This document shows positions 22,816-30,071 of a stretch of 64,000 bases of DNA, in pieces. The notes below the pieces were generated by a model. The model was not told the origin of the DNA and ran no database searches. It was given only the letters and a program-made list of their open reading frames with translations. The DNA lies in IMG/VR virus record IMGVR_UViG_3300022905_001540, positions 22,969 to 86,968 of that record. The stretch is one strand, 5' to 3'. Source of the DNA: a virus. Each line of letters begins with the position of its first letter. The stretch's first letter is position 1. The translations under genes and the position numbers were made by a program.

Positions 22816-23862
22816 ATGTCGTTCGTATGTGTCAACTCGCATATGTTTTTATTATTATTTTTGATACCGCTGGTTATTGGATTTGACGCCCAGGATTGCC
22901 GAACAAACAATCACGAATCGTGGATGTGTGACTACATGCACGAACAAAACCGCGACTACGCCCATAAAACCGAATTTTTTCTGCGTAAAAGCAAGGTGGC
23001 CGAGTCGCGGCGCACCATCGACGAGTTGGGCGACAATGTGTTCGGGCTGACGTCCATGTCGGACCGCTTTCGCCTGCAAACCAACGTGGCGCTGCAGCTG
23101 TCCCACCACAAAGGCGTGTCTCGGAAGGACGACCGACGCCACGTGAAGCTAACGTCTCCGGGCGTCGGCCCGGTGGATTGGCGCAGTAATGGTTACGTGA
23201 GTCCCGTCATGGACCAGGGCGACTGCGGCGACTGTTTTGCATTCGCGTCTGCCGCGGTGCTCGAGTACTGGCTGGCGCGCGAGACGGGACGTTTGACACC
23301 GCTGAGCCCACAATCGTTGATGGACTGTACGTCTGGCTGGGGACGGCCAGACGTCGGTTGCGACGGCGGTCTCATGGAATACGTATTCGAGTACGCCAAA
23401 AACCACCCAGTCATTACACTGTCGGACGCGCCTTATCTGGAGCGTCAAACGCACTGTCCGGGGCGCCCTATGCACACGCGACTTCGCGTCAACGATTACC
23501 GGGTATTGATGCGCGAGGATGACCCGCATGCCGAAGACCAAATCCCAGCTCTTTTGCACAAGTACGGGCCGGTGGCTGTGGGGATTGATTCGAGTTCTCT
23601 TGCGATGGAAAACTACAACGACGGCGTTTTTCAGGCGAGTTATTGTACGACCGACATCGACCATGCCGTGACCATCGTCGGCTACACCGACGACGCGTGG
23701 ATTATTAAAAATTCATGGGGGCCCGACTGGGGCAGAGATAATGGCTACTTGTATCTCGAACGCGGCAAAAACGCCTGTGGCGTCGCTGAATACATCGTGT
23801 ACGTCACAGATGCGACACCTGTCAATAGTTTATTGAGCACCGATTGGTTTTATGACATTTAA
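22816..23862 (+). CDS. Secreted/lysosomal papain-like cysteine protease (cathepsin L-type)
   Basis: A 348-residue preproenzyme. It has a signal peptide MSFVCVNSHMFLLLFLIPLV-IGFDA, then an I29-type inhibitory propeptide (about residues 30-110, with LGDNVFGLTSMSDRF replacing the usual 'N.F.DlT..E'). The mature C1A domain starts near VDWRSNGYVSPVMDQGDCGDC. The oxyanion Gln134, catalytic Cys140 in GDCGDCFAFAS, His283 in DIDHAVTIVGY and Asn299 in IIKNSWGPDWG are all present, with paired cysteines for disulfides. It should be an active protease working in acidic compartments, perhaps in entry, egress or maturation. The usual SCW around the nucleophile is DCF here, a mild oddity. It shares a four-base stop overlap with the next gene. 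Confidence 0.93.
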   Translation: MSFVCVNSHMFLLLFLIPLVIGFDAQDCRTNNHESWMCDYMHEQNRDYAHKTEFFLRKSKVAESRRTIDELGDNVFGLTSMSDRFRLQTNVALQLSHHKGVSRKDDRRHVKLTSPGVGPVDWRSNGYVSPVMDQGDCGDCFAFASAAVLEYWLARETGRLTPLSPQSLMDCTSGWGRPDVGCDGGLMEYVFEYAKNHPVITLSDAPYLERQTHCPGRPMHTRLRVNDYRVLMREDDPHAEDQIPALLHKYGPVAVGIDSSSLAMENYNDGVFQASYCTTDIDHAVTIVGYTDDAWIIKNSWGPDWGRDNGYLYLERGKNACGVAEYIVYVTDATPVNSLLSTDWFYDI

Positions 23863-24173
23863 GACCACATGACCCATGCCATAAAGATGGTCCAAGCGGT
23901 CAGTCCAACGGCCACGCCAATCAACTGGCACCGTGAACTAAAATTGCCGCGCAGCTGACGAATGGATTTTTTGAGCTCGGACCGGTGCTCGTCGAGCTGG
24001 TCGCGCATGTTGCGAAAATTTTCATTGCTTTGAATCATAAGCTCCGAATTCATCTGGATGACGTGAGAGACTTTATCGTCCAGAGCAGCGACGCGCGTAT
24101 CCAGTACAGAGACACCGTCTTCCAATTTCTGAAGGCGCCCGGCCAGGAGTTTTTCAGACTCGCCTTGTAGCAT
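23859..24173 (-). CDS. Coiled-coil, C-terminally anchored membrane protein
   Basis: A 104-residue protein. Residues 5-75 form a heptad-patterned coiled coil (LLAGRLQKLEDGVSVLDTRV, and MNSELMIQSNENFRNMRDQL). Residues 82-102 are one membrane segment (QLIGVAVGLTAWTIFMAWVMW) at the very end. This is tail-anchored topology, as in SNAREs and other membrane-tethering proteins, so a fusion or tethering role is conceivable. I cannot align it to a SNARE motif; a central Gln in VIQMNSE is only suggestive. The stop overlaps the protease stop (TTAA). Confidence 0.7.
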   Translation of the reverse strand: MLQGESEKLLAGRLQKLEDGVSVLDTRVAALDDKVSHVIQMNSELMIQSNENFRNMRDQLDEHRSELKKSIRQLRGNFSSRCQLIGVAVGLTAWTIFMAWVMWS

Positions 24174-24206
24174 TTCAAAGTATTTAGGTAATATTTATAC
24201 AACCAT

Positions 24207-25025
24207 ATGGATTTTATTTCAGCACTCGTAGGTATTATTGCATTTAATGCACTGTTGTATGTTGTACACCATGGTGGACGCTGGGGAGTCGTCGCCACGT
24301 GGATTCCCGGCAAACTGCTAGTACTCTTGGCACAATGGTTTGTGGCCGACCATCAAGACAACAATGCACTCGTCAAGACCCTCGAATACACGTGGGCGAC
24401 GTGTCTCGTTCCCGTCGTGTTTTTAAACGCTTTTCACGTCTTTCTATGTTGTCAGAATGGACGCGAGCAGCGGTTCCGGTCCCATTTGTGGTGCCGTCGC
24501 TGGACCGTAGCTACTGGCGCGGCCGTCGTAGTGGGAGGCGCCACGTGGGCCATTTGTACCTTTGACGTCACAAAAACGTCCGTGTATGTCTTTGGCACGG
24601 CGGCTTTTGCCCTCAACATACTGAATATCGCGGATGCCCCGCAGCATCTCAACATGGTGGCGACCCAACTTACATGGTCCTATGTCATTATCGTGAACAT
24701 TGTGACGTTGGCGCTTCTGGCAGGCGTGGGCGTGCTCGTGCAGCAGCGTGAACACGTATTGGCCGCCGTGCTGACAAACGCGCCCCTTTTCGCCATCGCC
24801 CTCATGGCCAACGCCGCTCTTTTGCCACAGGCGGACGCGACGAAAAACATAAAGCAACAGACCTACATGCTGGCATACCAGACGTGGCCTTCTCTTGTGC
24901 TCGTCGGTGCCGCTTGGATTACAATACACGTGACCGATATGGCCGGATGGGCTATATTGAATGCACTGGTTGCGTTAAGTTTAATTATAGGTGTACAATA
25001 CTACGTTGTGAGAAAAAAGTTCTAA
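24207..25025 (+). CDS. Multi-pass membrane protein (7-8 segments)
   Basis: A 272-residue protein with seven or eight hydrophobic helices and short loops (for example IVNIVTLALLAGVGVLV and AWAILNALVALSLIIGVQYYV). The possible length and helix count brought heliorhodopsin to mind, as mirusviruses encode some. I see no retinal-binding lysine in a last-helix context: KNIKQQTYMLAYQTW is not membrane-internal in the right way. It is therefore left as an unassigned polytopic protein. Its end overlaps the convergent gene by four bases (CTAA). Confidence 0.7.
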   Translation: MDFISALVGIIAFNALLYVVHHGGRWGVVATWIPGKLLVLLAQWFVADHQDNNALVKTLEYTWATCLVPVVFLNAFHVFLCCQNGREQRFRSHLWCRRWTVATGAAVVVGGATWAICTFDVTKTSVYVFGTAAFALNILNIADAPQHLNMVATQLTWSYVIIVNIVTLALLAGVGVLVQQREHVLAAVLTNAPLFAIALMANAALLPQADATKNIKQQTYMLAYQTWPSLVLVGAAWITIHVTDMAGWAILNALVALSLIIGVQYYVVRKKF

Positions 25026-26566
25026 GCCTCGACGTGCACGCGTTTGGCGGCAGACTCTTCCGCGTCGTCGAGCTCGGACGCCGGGCGCTTTTTGGAGGCG
25101 TAGAGCACGCCGCCGCCCGCCGCCTCGCGGTCCGGATTGGACAGGACGCGAATGCCACGGCCCAGGTCAATGTTCCAGTGCATGCCAAAGTTACCGTCGG
25201 CCAAAAAGTAAAAGGACGGAGACACGACCGGTGCAATTTTTGCCCCATAGTTGATGTGGGCGCCCGTGATGTCGTTGCCCTCTTCGTCCTGCAGCGGGAT
25301 GACGTTGCGTGTGGTGGTGCCGTACTGAAACATGCGAGCCTGAATCTTGACGGTGCGGTAGTCATCGTCTTCGCGCTTGCTGACCGGGTTGTTGAACAAG
25401 TCCGTCAGTAGCGTGCGGAAAGTAGACTCGACCGTCTCTCCCGTCTCGTCCGCCAAATCCTTGGCAGACTCTTGCAGCTCCGCCTTGGTGCGGGTCAGTA
25501 GGCCGGGTTCGTTCTGAATAAACGTCAAAGCGTCATTGGACACGCCCTCGAGGTAGTCGAACATGGCGACCGATTCAGGGTCAGAAGGGTCCTCCTTCAA
25601 GACGCCGGCGAGCTTGGCGTTGTTCTCTGTGTGGCCGGACACCTTGCCGAGAGTTCCGTCCTGCAGGTCGGTAAACTTGACCTCAGTCGGCGTAAGGCGC
25701 GTCAACATGCGATGGCCGTCCTTATCCTTGGTGTTCACGTACTGCTTGTTGTTCTTTTCCGTGAAAGAAAACTCGATGGGACGGCGGGCGTTCTCCACAA
25801 CCGAATCGGGCACGGACATGGCCGAGGAACCCGTAGAGTAGACCACAAAGTCCGGAATCATCTTGTAGGTGACACCGTAGCGCGTCGCAGACACGGCATA
25901 CGGGCGCACCAAAAAGGGCACGCACATGACAGCGCCGTGATGAATGCGGGTCTCGGCCGGAAGGCGGACGTAGGCGTCGCCAGCGGGGGTGTTCTTGACC
26001 TGGACAAAGCGAGACTGGCGCGGCTCGTCATTGAGCGTATAGGCCGGGCAGCGAATGGTCATCTGCATGCCGTGCTCGGCGTCGTCCTTGATGGGCGTCG
26101 TGGCGTCCTTCAAAAAGTTGGCGTACGCCTTTTCCAGCTGTTCCTCAGGCGTCTTCTTCTTGTAGTATTTTTGCGCCTTCTTAATGGCCGCGTCTTGCAC
26201 GCCAGACACGTTGGCGTCCCACATCATCTTCAAACCGGCTTGAATTTGGGCACGCTGCGTCGCGAAAAAGTCTTTGCGGGCATCCACGAACTCGTTCTCG
26301 TCGCCGCCCGGGATGTAGGTCACAGTAAGGTGGGCGGCCTTTCTGGTCGACGCGTAGCCGATGCCAAAGTTGCCACCCTCGTGCACGTGCGCCCAGCGGC
26401 ACACGCCCGGCGGAGTCATCGTCTTGAGTTCGTAGCCCTTCTCGGTCTTGAAGCGAAACATCTTTTCGCCCTTTTTGGAAGGGTGAGCCGAAGAGTCGAG
26501 CTTGAAGTTGCCAGCGGTGCGAAAGTTGAGGTACTTGAATGGGGTCATTGCGGGTTCAGTAGACAT
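25022..26566 (-). CDS. Conserved large-virus protein, resembling DUF5871/gp2.5-like ssDNA-binding proteins
   Basis: A 514-residue protein. An N-terminal block (LKTMTPPGVCRWAHVHEGGN, then a strand pair and NEFVDARKDFFATQRAQIQAG...WDANV) and a C-terminal block (GAKIAPVVSPSFYFLADGNF, followed by GMHWNIDLGRGIRV) have the order I associate with the DUF5871/T7-gp2.5-like SSB family of giant viruses. Those have an OB-type core split by insertions and a charged tail, here acidic then basic (ELDDAEESAAKRVHVEA). The codons look strongly biased to G/C-ending forms, as for an abundant protein. An alternative is a major structural protein. I cannot exclude that it is the HK97-fold capsid protein, though no specific feature says so. 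Confidence 0.5.
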   Translation of the reverse strand: MSTEPAMTPFKYLNFRTAGNFKLDSSAHPSKKGEKMFRFKTEKGYELKTMTPPGVCRWAHVHEGGNFGIGYASTRKAAHLTVTYIPGGDENEFVDARKDFFATQRAQIQAGLKMMWDANVSGVQDAAIKKAQKYYKKKTPEEQLEKAYANFLKDATTPIKDDAEHGMQMTIRCPAYTLNDEPRQSRFVQVKNTPAGDAYVRLPAETRIHHGAVMCVPFLVRPYAVSATRYGVTYKMIPDFVVYSTGSSAMSVPDSVVENARRPIEFSFTEKNNKQYVNTKDKDGHRMLTRLTPTEVKFTDLQDGTLGKVSGHTENNAKLAGVLKEDPSDPESVAMFDYLEGVSNDALTFIQNEPGLLTRTKAELQESAKDLADETGETVESTFRTLLTDLFNNPVSKREDDDYRTVKIQARMFQYGTTTRNVIPLQDEEGNDITGAHINYGAKIAPVVSPSFYFLADGNFGMHWNIDLGRGIRVLSNPDREAAGGGVLYASKKRPASELDDAEESAAKRVHVEA

Positions 26567-26689
26567 GGTGTTTATTTGATACTCTGTGTCACCTTATCCA
26601 TTCAGAAAAAAGAATATAATCAACTTAAGATTTTTTGACTTTCGAGACACATATTCTACTATATATATCATGGCGTACATAAGCGTACC

Positions 26690-27115
26690 ATGGAGCCCTT
26701 CATGGAGCGCTGCTGCCAAGTGGCCGAACGCAGTCCCGACCCGAACAAGCAAGTCGGCTGCGTCATCGCCAATGCACAAGGCGAAATCGTCTGCGAGGCC
26801 TGCAACGACATCCCAGACGGACTTGCCAAGCACGAAGCACGATGCACGCGGCCTCTCAAATACAAATGGATTGAACACGCCGAACGCAACGCCATCTACG
26901 CCGCAGCGCGCCGGGGCATTCCACTCCAAGACGCAACTATCTATGTCAACTGGTGGCCCTGTGTCGAATGCTGCCGCGCCATCATCCAATCTGGCATCAC
27001 GCACGTTGTGTCGCCGCAAAGGCCCGATGTAGAGCACCCGCGCTGGGGCGAGGACTTTAAAATGACGTTCAACATGCTGGAAGAGGCCGGCATCAACTAC
27101 CGTTTTTTAGAGTGA
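26690..27115 (+). CDS. dCMP/cytidine deaminase family protein
   Basis: A 141-residue deaminase. Zinc ligands and catalytic Glu are in EHAERNAIYAAARRG (His and Glu) and WWPCVECCRAIIQSG (Cys-x-x-Cys), with NKQVGCVIANAQGEI as the first strand of the fold and HARC-type insertion residues (AKHEARCTRP). The layout is that of deoxycytidylate deaminase, which makes dUMP for dTTP synthesis. ATG 26690 is used; an earlier ATG at 26670 is out of frame. With the SAMHD1-like protein it forms part of a small nucleotide-pool control set. Confidence 0.9.
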   Translation: MEPFMERCCQVAERSPDPNKQVGCVIANAQGEIVCEACNDIPDGLAKHEARCTRPLKYKWIEHAERNAIYAAARRGIPLQDATIYVNWWPCVECCRAIIQSGITHVVSPQRPDVEHPRWGEDFKMTFNMLEEAGINYRFLE

Positions 27116-27291
27116 GCCTTTTCTAGCGTGGACCTCCCGCATTTAATAAGTCGCCCCGTGTCTCGGACGCACTTTTGAACACACTCACTCATCAAAAAAC
27201 GCTCTCCGGGCACAAACGAAGCCCGATACGTCCACCAGTAGCTATATTGTGCACAGCGCTCGTGGCAGCTCGTGCGCACCGCCGTCGACAT
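27097..27291 (-). CDS. Small twin CX3C protein
   Basis: A 64-residue protein with two CX3C motifs, CHERC (residues 9-13) and CVQKC (37-41), separated by 23 residues, plus one more Cys near residue 51. The pattern is that of small Tim-type mitochondrial proteins, although their spacer is usually 11-16. It could also be a tiny zinc or disulfide knot. It overlaps the dCMP deaminase 3' end by 19 bases. Real, but the functional link is only a suggestion. Confidence 0.5.
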   Translation of the reverse strand: MSTAVRTSCHERCAQYSYWWTYRASFVPGERFLMSECVQKCVRDTGRLIKCGRSTLEKAHSKKR

Positions 27292-27344
27292 CCCATTTAC
27301 GACTACAACGTGTTTATAGTATAAATATTTTAAAGTTACATAAA

Positions 27345-27605
27345 ATGGCGGCGGAACTAGAGATTCTCTTTCTGCGCCACCGATTGAAAGAACGGCTCGC
27401 CGTCGTCAAGAATTACGAGACTCAACTGGAAGAACCCGTACTTGAACGCGAGGAAATACTTCGAAAGGCCCTCGAAACGGAGCGGCTCCACGTCCGCATT
27501 CTACGGCGGCTCATACTCACGCACGACGCCAAACAGAAGAGATTGCAGGACAAACTCAAACACATAAAAAAATCCGCGCGTGACTTGGAGAGACTGGTTT
27601 TCTAG
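27345..27605 (+). CDS. Short coiled-coil protein (86 aa)
   Basis: The start is ATG 27345, preceded by TATAAATATTTTAAAG. Nearly the entire protein is one charged helix with heptads (LEILFLRHRLKERLAVVKNY, RILRRLILTHDAKQKRLQDKL), very likely a coiled coil. A longer in-frame reading from 27249 would cross the promoter and is rejected. No specific family. Confidence 0.65.
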   Translation: MAAELEILFLRHRLKERLAVVKNYETQLEEPVLEREEILRKALETERLHVRILRRLILTHDAKQKRLQDKLKHIKKSARDLERLVF

Positions 27606-27611
27606 TATGGA

Positions 27612-27621
27612 TATATAAAAG
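27612..27621 (+). promoter_or_regulatory. TATA box of small basic gene
   Basis: TATATAAAAG lies 18-27 bases before the ATG at 27639. The spacing is the same as at several other genes here and would leave almost no 5' untranslated leader if transcription starts at the usual distance. Confidence 0.6.
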
Positions 27622-27638
27622 ACATGTACGTAACTAAA

Positions 27639-27779
27639 ATGCCATGTTTTTTCTTTCCAAAAAAGAAGAAAGTGTCAGTCGTGCCAAAGAAAGCAGTGCG
27701 TGGCCGGCGCCCGAAACGTGCCATGACCATACGAACACCGGGTGGCGGTGTTCGTAAAAAAACGCCTACTAGGGGTTAA
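27639..27779 (+). CDS. Lysine/arginine-rich 46-aa nuclear peptide
   Basis: ATG 27639 to TAA 27777-27779. The peptide starts MPCFFFPKKKKVSV, containing PKKKKV, close to the SV40 large-T nuclear signal. It continues with VPKKAVRGRRPKRAMTIR and GGGVRKKTPTRG. About one residue in three is basic. It resembles a histone tail or protamine-like DNA-compacting peptide. A TATATAAAAG box precedes it. It overlaps the convergent gene by 11 bases. A chromatin role is inferred from composition. Confidence 0.65.
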   Translation: MPCFFFPKKKKVSVVPKKAVRGRRPKRAMTIRTPGGGVRKKTPTRG

Positions 27780-28095
27780 ACAACGCGTTGTACGCGTCTT
27801 TGCTCATCCTAAAATGGTATCCACCACTAACCATAGTGTCGGTCCCATTTCCAATTTCGAATTGGTGGCTAAAGCGCTCCATGAACCACCATATATTTGT
27901 CTCGGTGGCGTCTCGGCGAATACCGTGTTGACCGAACCATGCGGTTATGGCCTTTTCTTCCTGTTTGGAGACCTCTGGGACGGCGCATCCGTTTCTCCCC
28001 TCGTTGCCGATTCGAATGCTGTAGTGTGAGCCACCGTATTTGTCCGACCATGTTGGTATCCATCGGGACCGCTGAAGATGACGGAGGTATGGCAT
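27769..28095 (-). CDS. Hypothetical 108-aa protein
   Basis: I start at ATG 28095 (MPYLRHLQRSRWIPTWSDKY). The longer ORF upstream only translates the repeat block and is discarded. The protein is rich in aromatic and polar residues (GGSHYSIRIGNEGRNG, ATETNIWWFMERFSHQFEI) and looks like a small globular domain. No family is recognised. Confidence 0.6.
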   Translation of the reverse strand: MPYLRHLQRSRWIPTWSDKYGGSHYSIRIGNEGRNGCAVPEVSKQEEKAITAWFGQHGIRRDATETNIWWFMERFSHQFEIGNGTDTMVSGGYHFRMSKDAYNALFNP

Positions 28096-28142
28096 GGTGC
28101 GTATGTGTGCTGGTGTATGTTCTATTCCGAATAGAAGATGGA

Positions 28143-28420
28143 AATTTTTTTTGGCGGCGGTCGAACTTTTGACACCTCTGGGCAAAAAAAAATCGGACGG
28201 CGGCTCAACTTTTCTATCGGCGATAGCTATCGGCGAAAGAACTTTTGACACCTCTGGGCAAAAAAAAATCGGACGGCGGCTCAACTTTTCTATCGGCGAA
28301 AGAAAAAATCTCTATTCGCGAAAGAACTTTTGACACCTCTCGGCAAAAAAAAAAATCTCGCGGCGGCTGAACTTTTCTTTCCGCGAAAGAACTTTTGTGG
28401 GCTCGGAAAAAAAAAATTAC
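28143..28420. repeat. Hairpin-rich tandem repeat block 2
   Basis: About four copies of the same unit as at 4311-5002, in the same orientation: GAACTTTT, palindromic core (CGATAGCTATCG or TATTCGCGAAA), GAAAGAACTTTTG, spacer CACCTCTGGGC, poly-A, then TCGGACGGCGGCT. Spacer sequence differs between blocks while the GAACTTTT boxes and hairpin cores are kept, so those are probably the functional parts. No gene is seen inside. Confidence 0.92.
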
Positions 28421-28440
28421 ATCAAAAATTAAAATCTAAA

Positions 28441-28608
28441 TTAAGACAAACATTGTTTTCGATTACGGCATTTTTTTAACAAACTACGATACACGTCACA
28501 CTTCATTTTGGTAGTGTTTTGCACACACCCTCGCAGCATCGAAGTCAACGTCTTGCAATTATTAAGATTGTTGGTCCAATTCACACAACGTCGCTGCTGC
28601 AGTGGCAT
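28441..28608 (-). CDS. Cysteine-motif microprotein (CHCH-like, CX9C)
   Basis: A 55-residue ORF between repeat block 2 and the next gene. Cysteines fall at residues 8, 18, 28, 37, 47 and 53: CX9C, then CX9C, CX8C, CX9C. Spacing of nine between helical cysteines (CVNWTNNLNNC and CDVYRSLLKKC) is the mark of twin-CX9C (CHCH) proteins that fold in the mitochondrial intermembrane space through the Mia40 relay. The helices are basic otherwise. A CTATAAAGG promoter element lies 18-26 bases upstream of ATG 28608. Gene status is supported by the promoter and Cys periodicity. Mitochondrial targeting is inference. Confidence 0.65.
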   Translation of the reverse strand: MPLQQRRCVNWTNNLNNCKTLTSMLRGCVQNTTKMKCDVYRSLLKKCRNRKQCLS

Positions 28609-28625
28609 TTGTCTCACGAAATGAG

Positions 28626-28634
28626 CCTTTATAG
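28626..28634 (-). promoter_or_regulatory. TATA box of the CX9C gene
   Basis: On the minus strand the sequence is CTATAAAGG, 18-26 bases before the ATG at 28608, a match to the TATATAAAG-type element at other starts in this window. Confidence 0.6.
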
Positions 28635-28647
28635 GCCTGTGCGTGTC

Positions 28648-29175
28648 TTAAATTTCGATGGTATCGGCATGTATGTGTCTACTTAATAGTTTGGCATATA
28701 GTGTACGTTCTAGAACTACGGACGTCACGGCGCCGATGCCAAACAGTGCCACGAGACTTGCCCTGCGACTGAGGACTGCTTGCATGCAAAGCCACGGAGA
28801 CACGTCGAAGACGCATGCAAGAACGCCCGTCCAGCAGACACACGTGATGGCGTGACACAAATATATGTGCACCATGCATGGCAGGGAGCCGTGGCCTTGC
28901 CCCAGAAGGATGCGTTCTCTCCGGAATTGTTGTCGTGTTTCTCGGCAAAACCATACGGTTTGTAATTTGGTGGCAATGATTGTGACGGCCTGGTGATATC
29001 TAACATACTGTAGGTCACTGTGTATACAAATGGGCGAGTCGGTGGTGCGATGTCCGAGTTCGACGAGGAGACGGTCGACCCACCATGCGGCGCAGCAGCA
29101 CCAAACCCACGGTGCTGTGGCAGAAAAGAATGCTAGATGTCGACGTCTATACATATTATAAAATAACAGTCTCAT
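28648..29175 (-). CDS. Membrane protein, about four segments
   Basis: A 175-residue protein. Hydrophobic stretches (LAFFSATAPWVWCCCAAWWV, MVHIYLCHAITCVCWTGVLACVF and SLVALFGIGAVTSVVL) are separated by an Arg-rich loop. The start may be ATG 29175 or the internal ATG at 29154. It lies 11 bases downstream of the HMG-box gene, on the same strand. No family is recognised. Confidence 0.6.
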   Translation of the reverse strand: MRLLFYNMYRRRHLAFFSATAPWVWCCCAAWWVDRLLVELGHRTTDSPICIHSDLQYVRYHQAVTIIATKLQTVWFCRETRQQFRRERILLGQGHGSLPCMVHIYLCHAITCVCWTGVLACVFDVSPWLCMQAVLSRRASLVALFGIGAVTSVVLERTLYAKLLSRHIHADTIEI

Positions 29176-29186
29176 TTAAATACATT

Positions 29187-29651
29187 TTATTGTTCTTGTT
29201 TTTCAGTATTGTATCTGACTTTGTCCTCTTCTGCCCGACGCACATAGTGCGCTTTCTTGTCCGCGCTGATGCTTTTCCACGCTGCGGCAATGTAGCCCAT
29301 GAGCTCGCGTGGGCTTTTGTCCGGGTGCTCTTCGGCGATGGATTGGCGGTGGTCTTTCATGAAAAAGGCATAGGACGACCGTGGGCGCTTGATGCGGTGC
29401 GGCGGCACGTACCTGGACATCTCTTCGGCGTAACGCTGCTTGTCTTGTGCGGCTTTGCGCTCATATTCAGACTTGTCCTCGAGGTTTCTCCACTGCTCGG
29501 CGATGAGCTTGGACTGTTCCGACAAGGTGAGCTTTTCATCTCGGTCTTTGAGTACTTTGCGCTGTTCGCAAGCATAGTAGAGAAAGGGGGTCATGGCGCG
29601 CTTGGGGCGGGCGGGGTCGCGTTGGCGTTTTTTCTTGTTACCTCTTGCCAT
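29187..29651 (-). CDS. Tandem HMG-box DNA-binding protein
   Basis: A 154-residue protein with two HMG boxes. Box 1 is at about 14-80 (RPKRAMTPFLYYACEQRKVL, then IAEQWRNLEDKSEYERKAAQDKQRY). Box 2 is at about 84-150 (RIKRPRSSYAFFMKDHRQSI, then MGYIAAAWKSISADKKAHYVRRAEEDKVRY). The N-terminus is very basic (ARGNKKKRQRD). Two boxes bend and compact DNA, as in HMGB1 or mitochondrial TFAM. This probably packages viral DNA or remodels host chromatin, working alongside the H3-like histone in this window. The acidic tail of HMGB1 is missing. Confidence 0.93.
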   Translation of the reverse strand: MARGNKKKRQRDPARPKRAMTPFLYYACEQRKVLKDRDEKLTLSEQSKLIAEQWRNLEDKSEYERKAAQDKQRYAEEMSRYVPPHRIKRPRSSYAFFMKDHRQSIAEEHPDKSPRELMGYIAAAWKSISADKKAHYVRRAEEDKVRYNTEKQEQ

Positions 29652-29711
29652 CTTAAATTATAATGTAAAATCACACGTCTTTATACCTTATTATTTTACA
29701 TGTTAATGGAT

Positions 29712-30038
29712 TCACGCTTCGGATACGATGCGCCAGCGCACTTGGTGCATGGTCTCGACGAGTTTGGCAATGTGTGAAATTTGCTGTTGTGTTTCCTGTT
29801 GATTGACTGTCAGAATACTGAGGTCGGCACGCATCGAGTACACGGTCCACATATGCGCGACTATCACGGCCAGGAGGGCAGTGACCATGCATATTTCGGT
29901 GATAGGCAGTGGTTTTGGGGCGGTGCCGTTGTGCAGGGGTGTATCTGGATATCGACGGTGCACGTCTGGAATGTCATCTTCTGATTCGTTGCTCTGTGTG
30001 TCAAATTCTGAGTCGCGCGGTGGGCCTTCGTCTACCAT
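29712..30038 (-). CDS. Single-pass membrane protein with coiled-coil
   Basis: A 108-residue protein. The N-terminal 45 residues are acidic and disordered, then one membrane segment (ICMVTALLAVIVAHMWTVY, about 49-67), followed by a helix with heptads (LSILTVNQQETQQQISHIAKLVETM). The topology is probably type II. No family is recognised. Confidence 0.65.
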   Translation of the reverse strand: MVDEGPPRDSEFDTQSNESEDDIPDVHRRYPDTPLHNGTAPKPLPITEICMVTALLAVIVAHMWTVYSMRADLSILTVNQQETQQQISHIAKLVETMHQVRWRIVSEA

Positions 30039-30071
30039 TCTGAATGGTGTACTTCTGGGTGTGTATATATC

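Noticed and set aside
24207-25025. Heliorhodopsin candidate
   Set aside because: Helix number fits, and mirusviruses can encode heliorhodopsins, but no lysine sits in a suitable last helix and no rhodopsin motif is visible.
25022-26566. Major capsid protein (HK97 fold)
   Set aside because: Size and codon use would suit an abundant protein, but the sequence order resembles DUF5871/gp2.5-like proteins more closely. It is left as a possibility, not a call.
25631-26638. 335-aa plus-strand ORF antisense to the SSB-like gene
   Set aside because: Composition is that of an antisense shadow (many Leu/Arg/Val/His), and it runs through the promoter of the real minus-strand gene.
27769-28284. Longer form of the 108-aa protein starting at 28284
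   Set aside because: Its first 60 residues translate the repeat block; the ATG at 28095 is the first one after the repeats.
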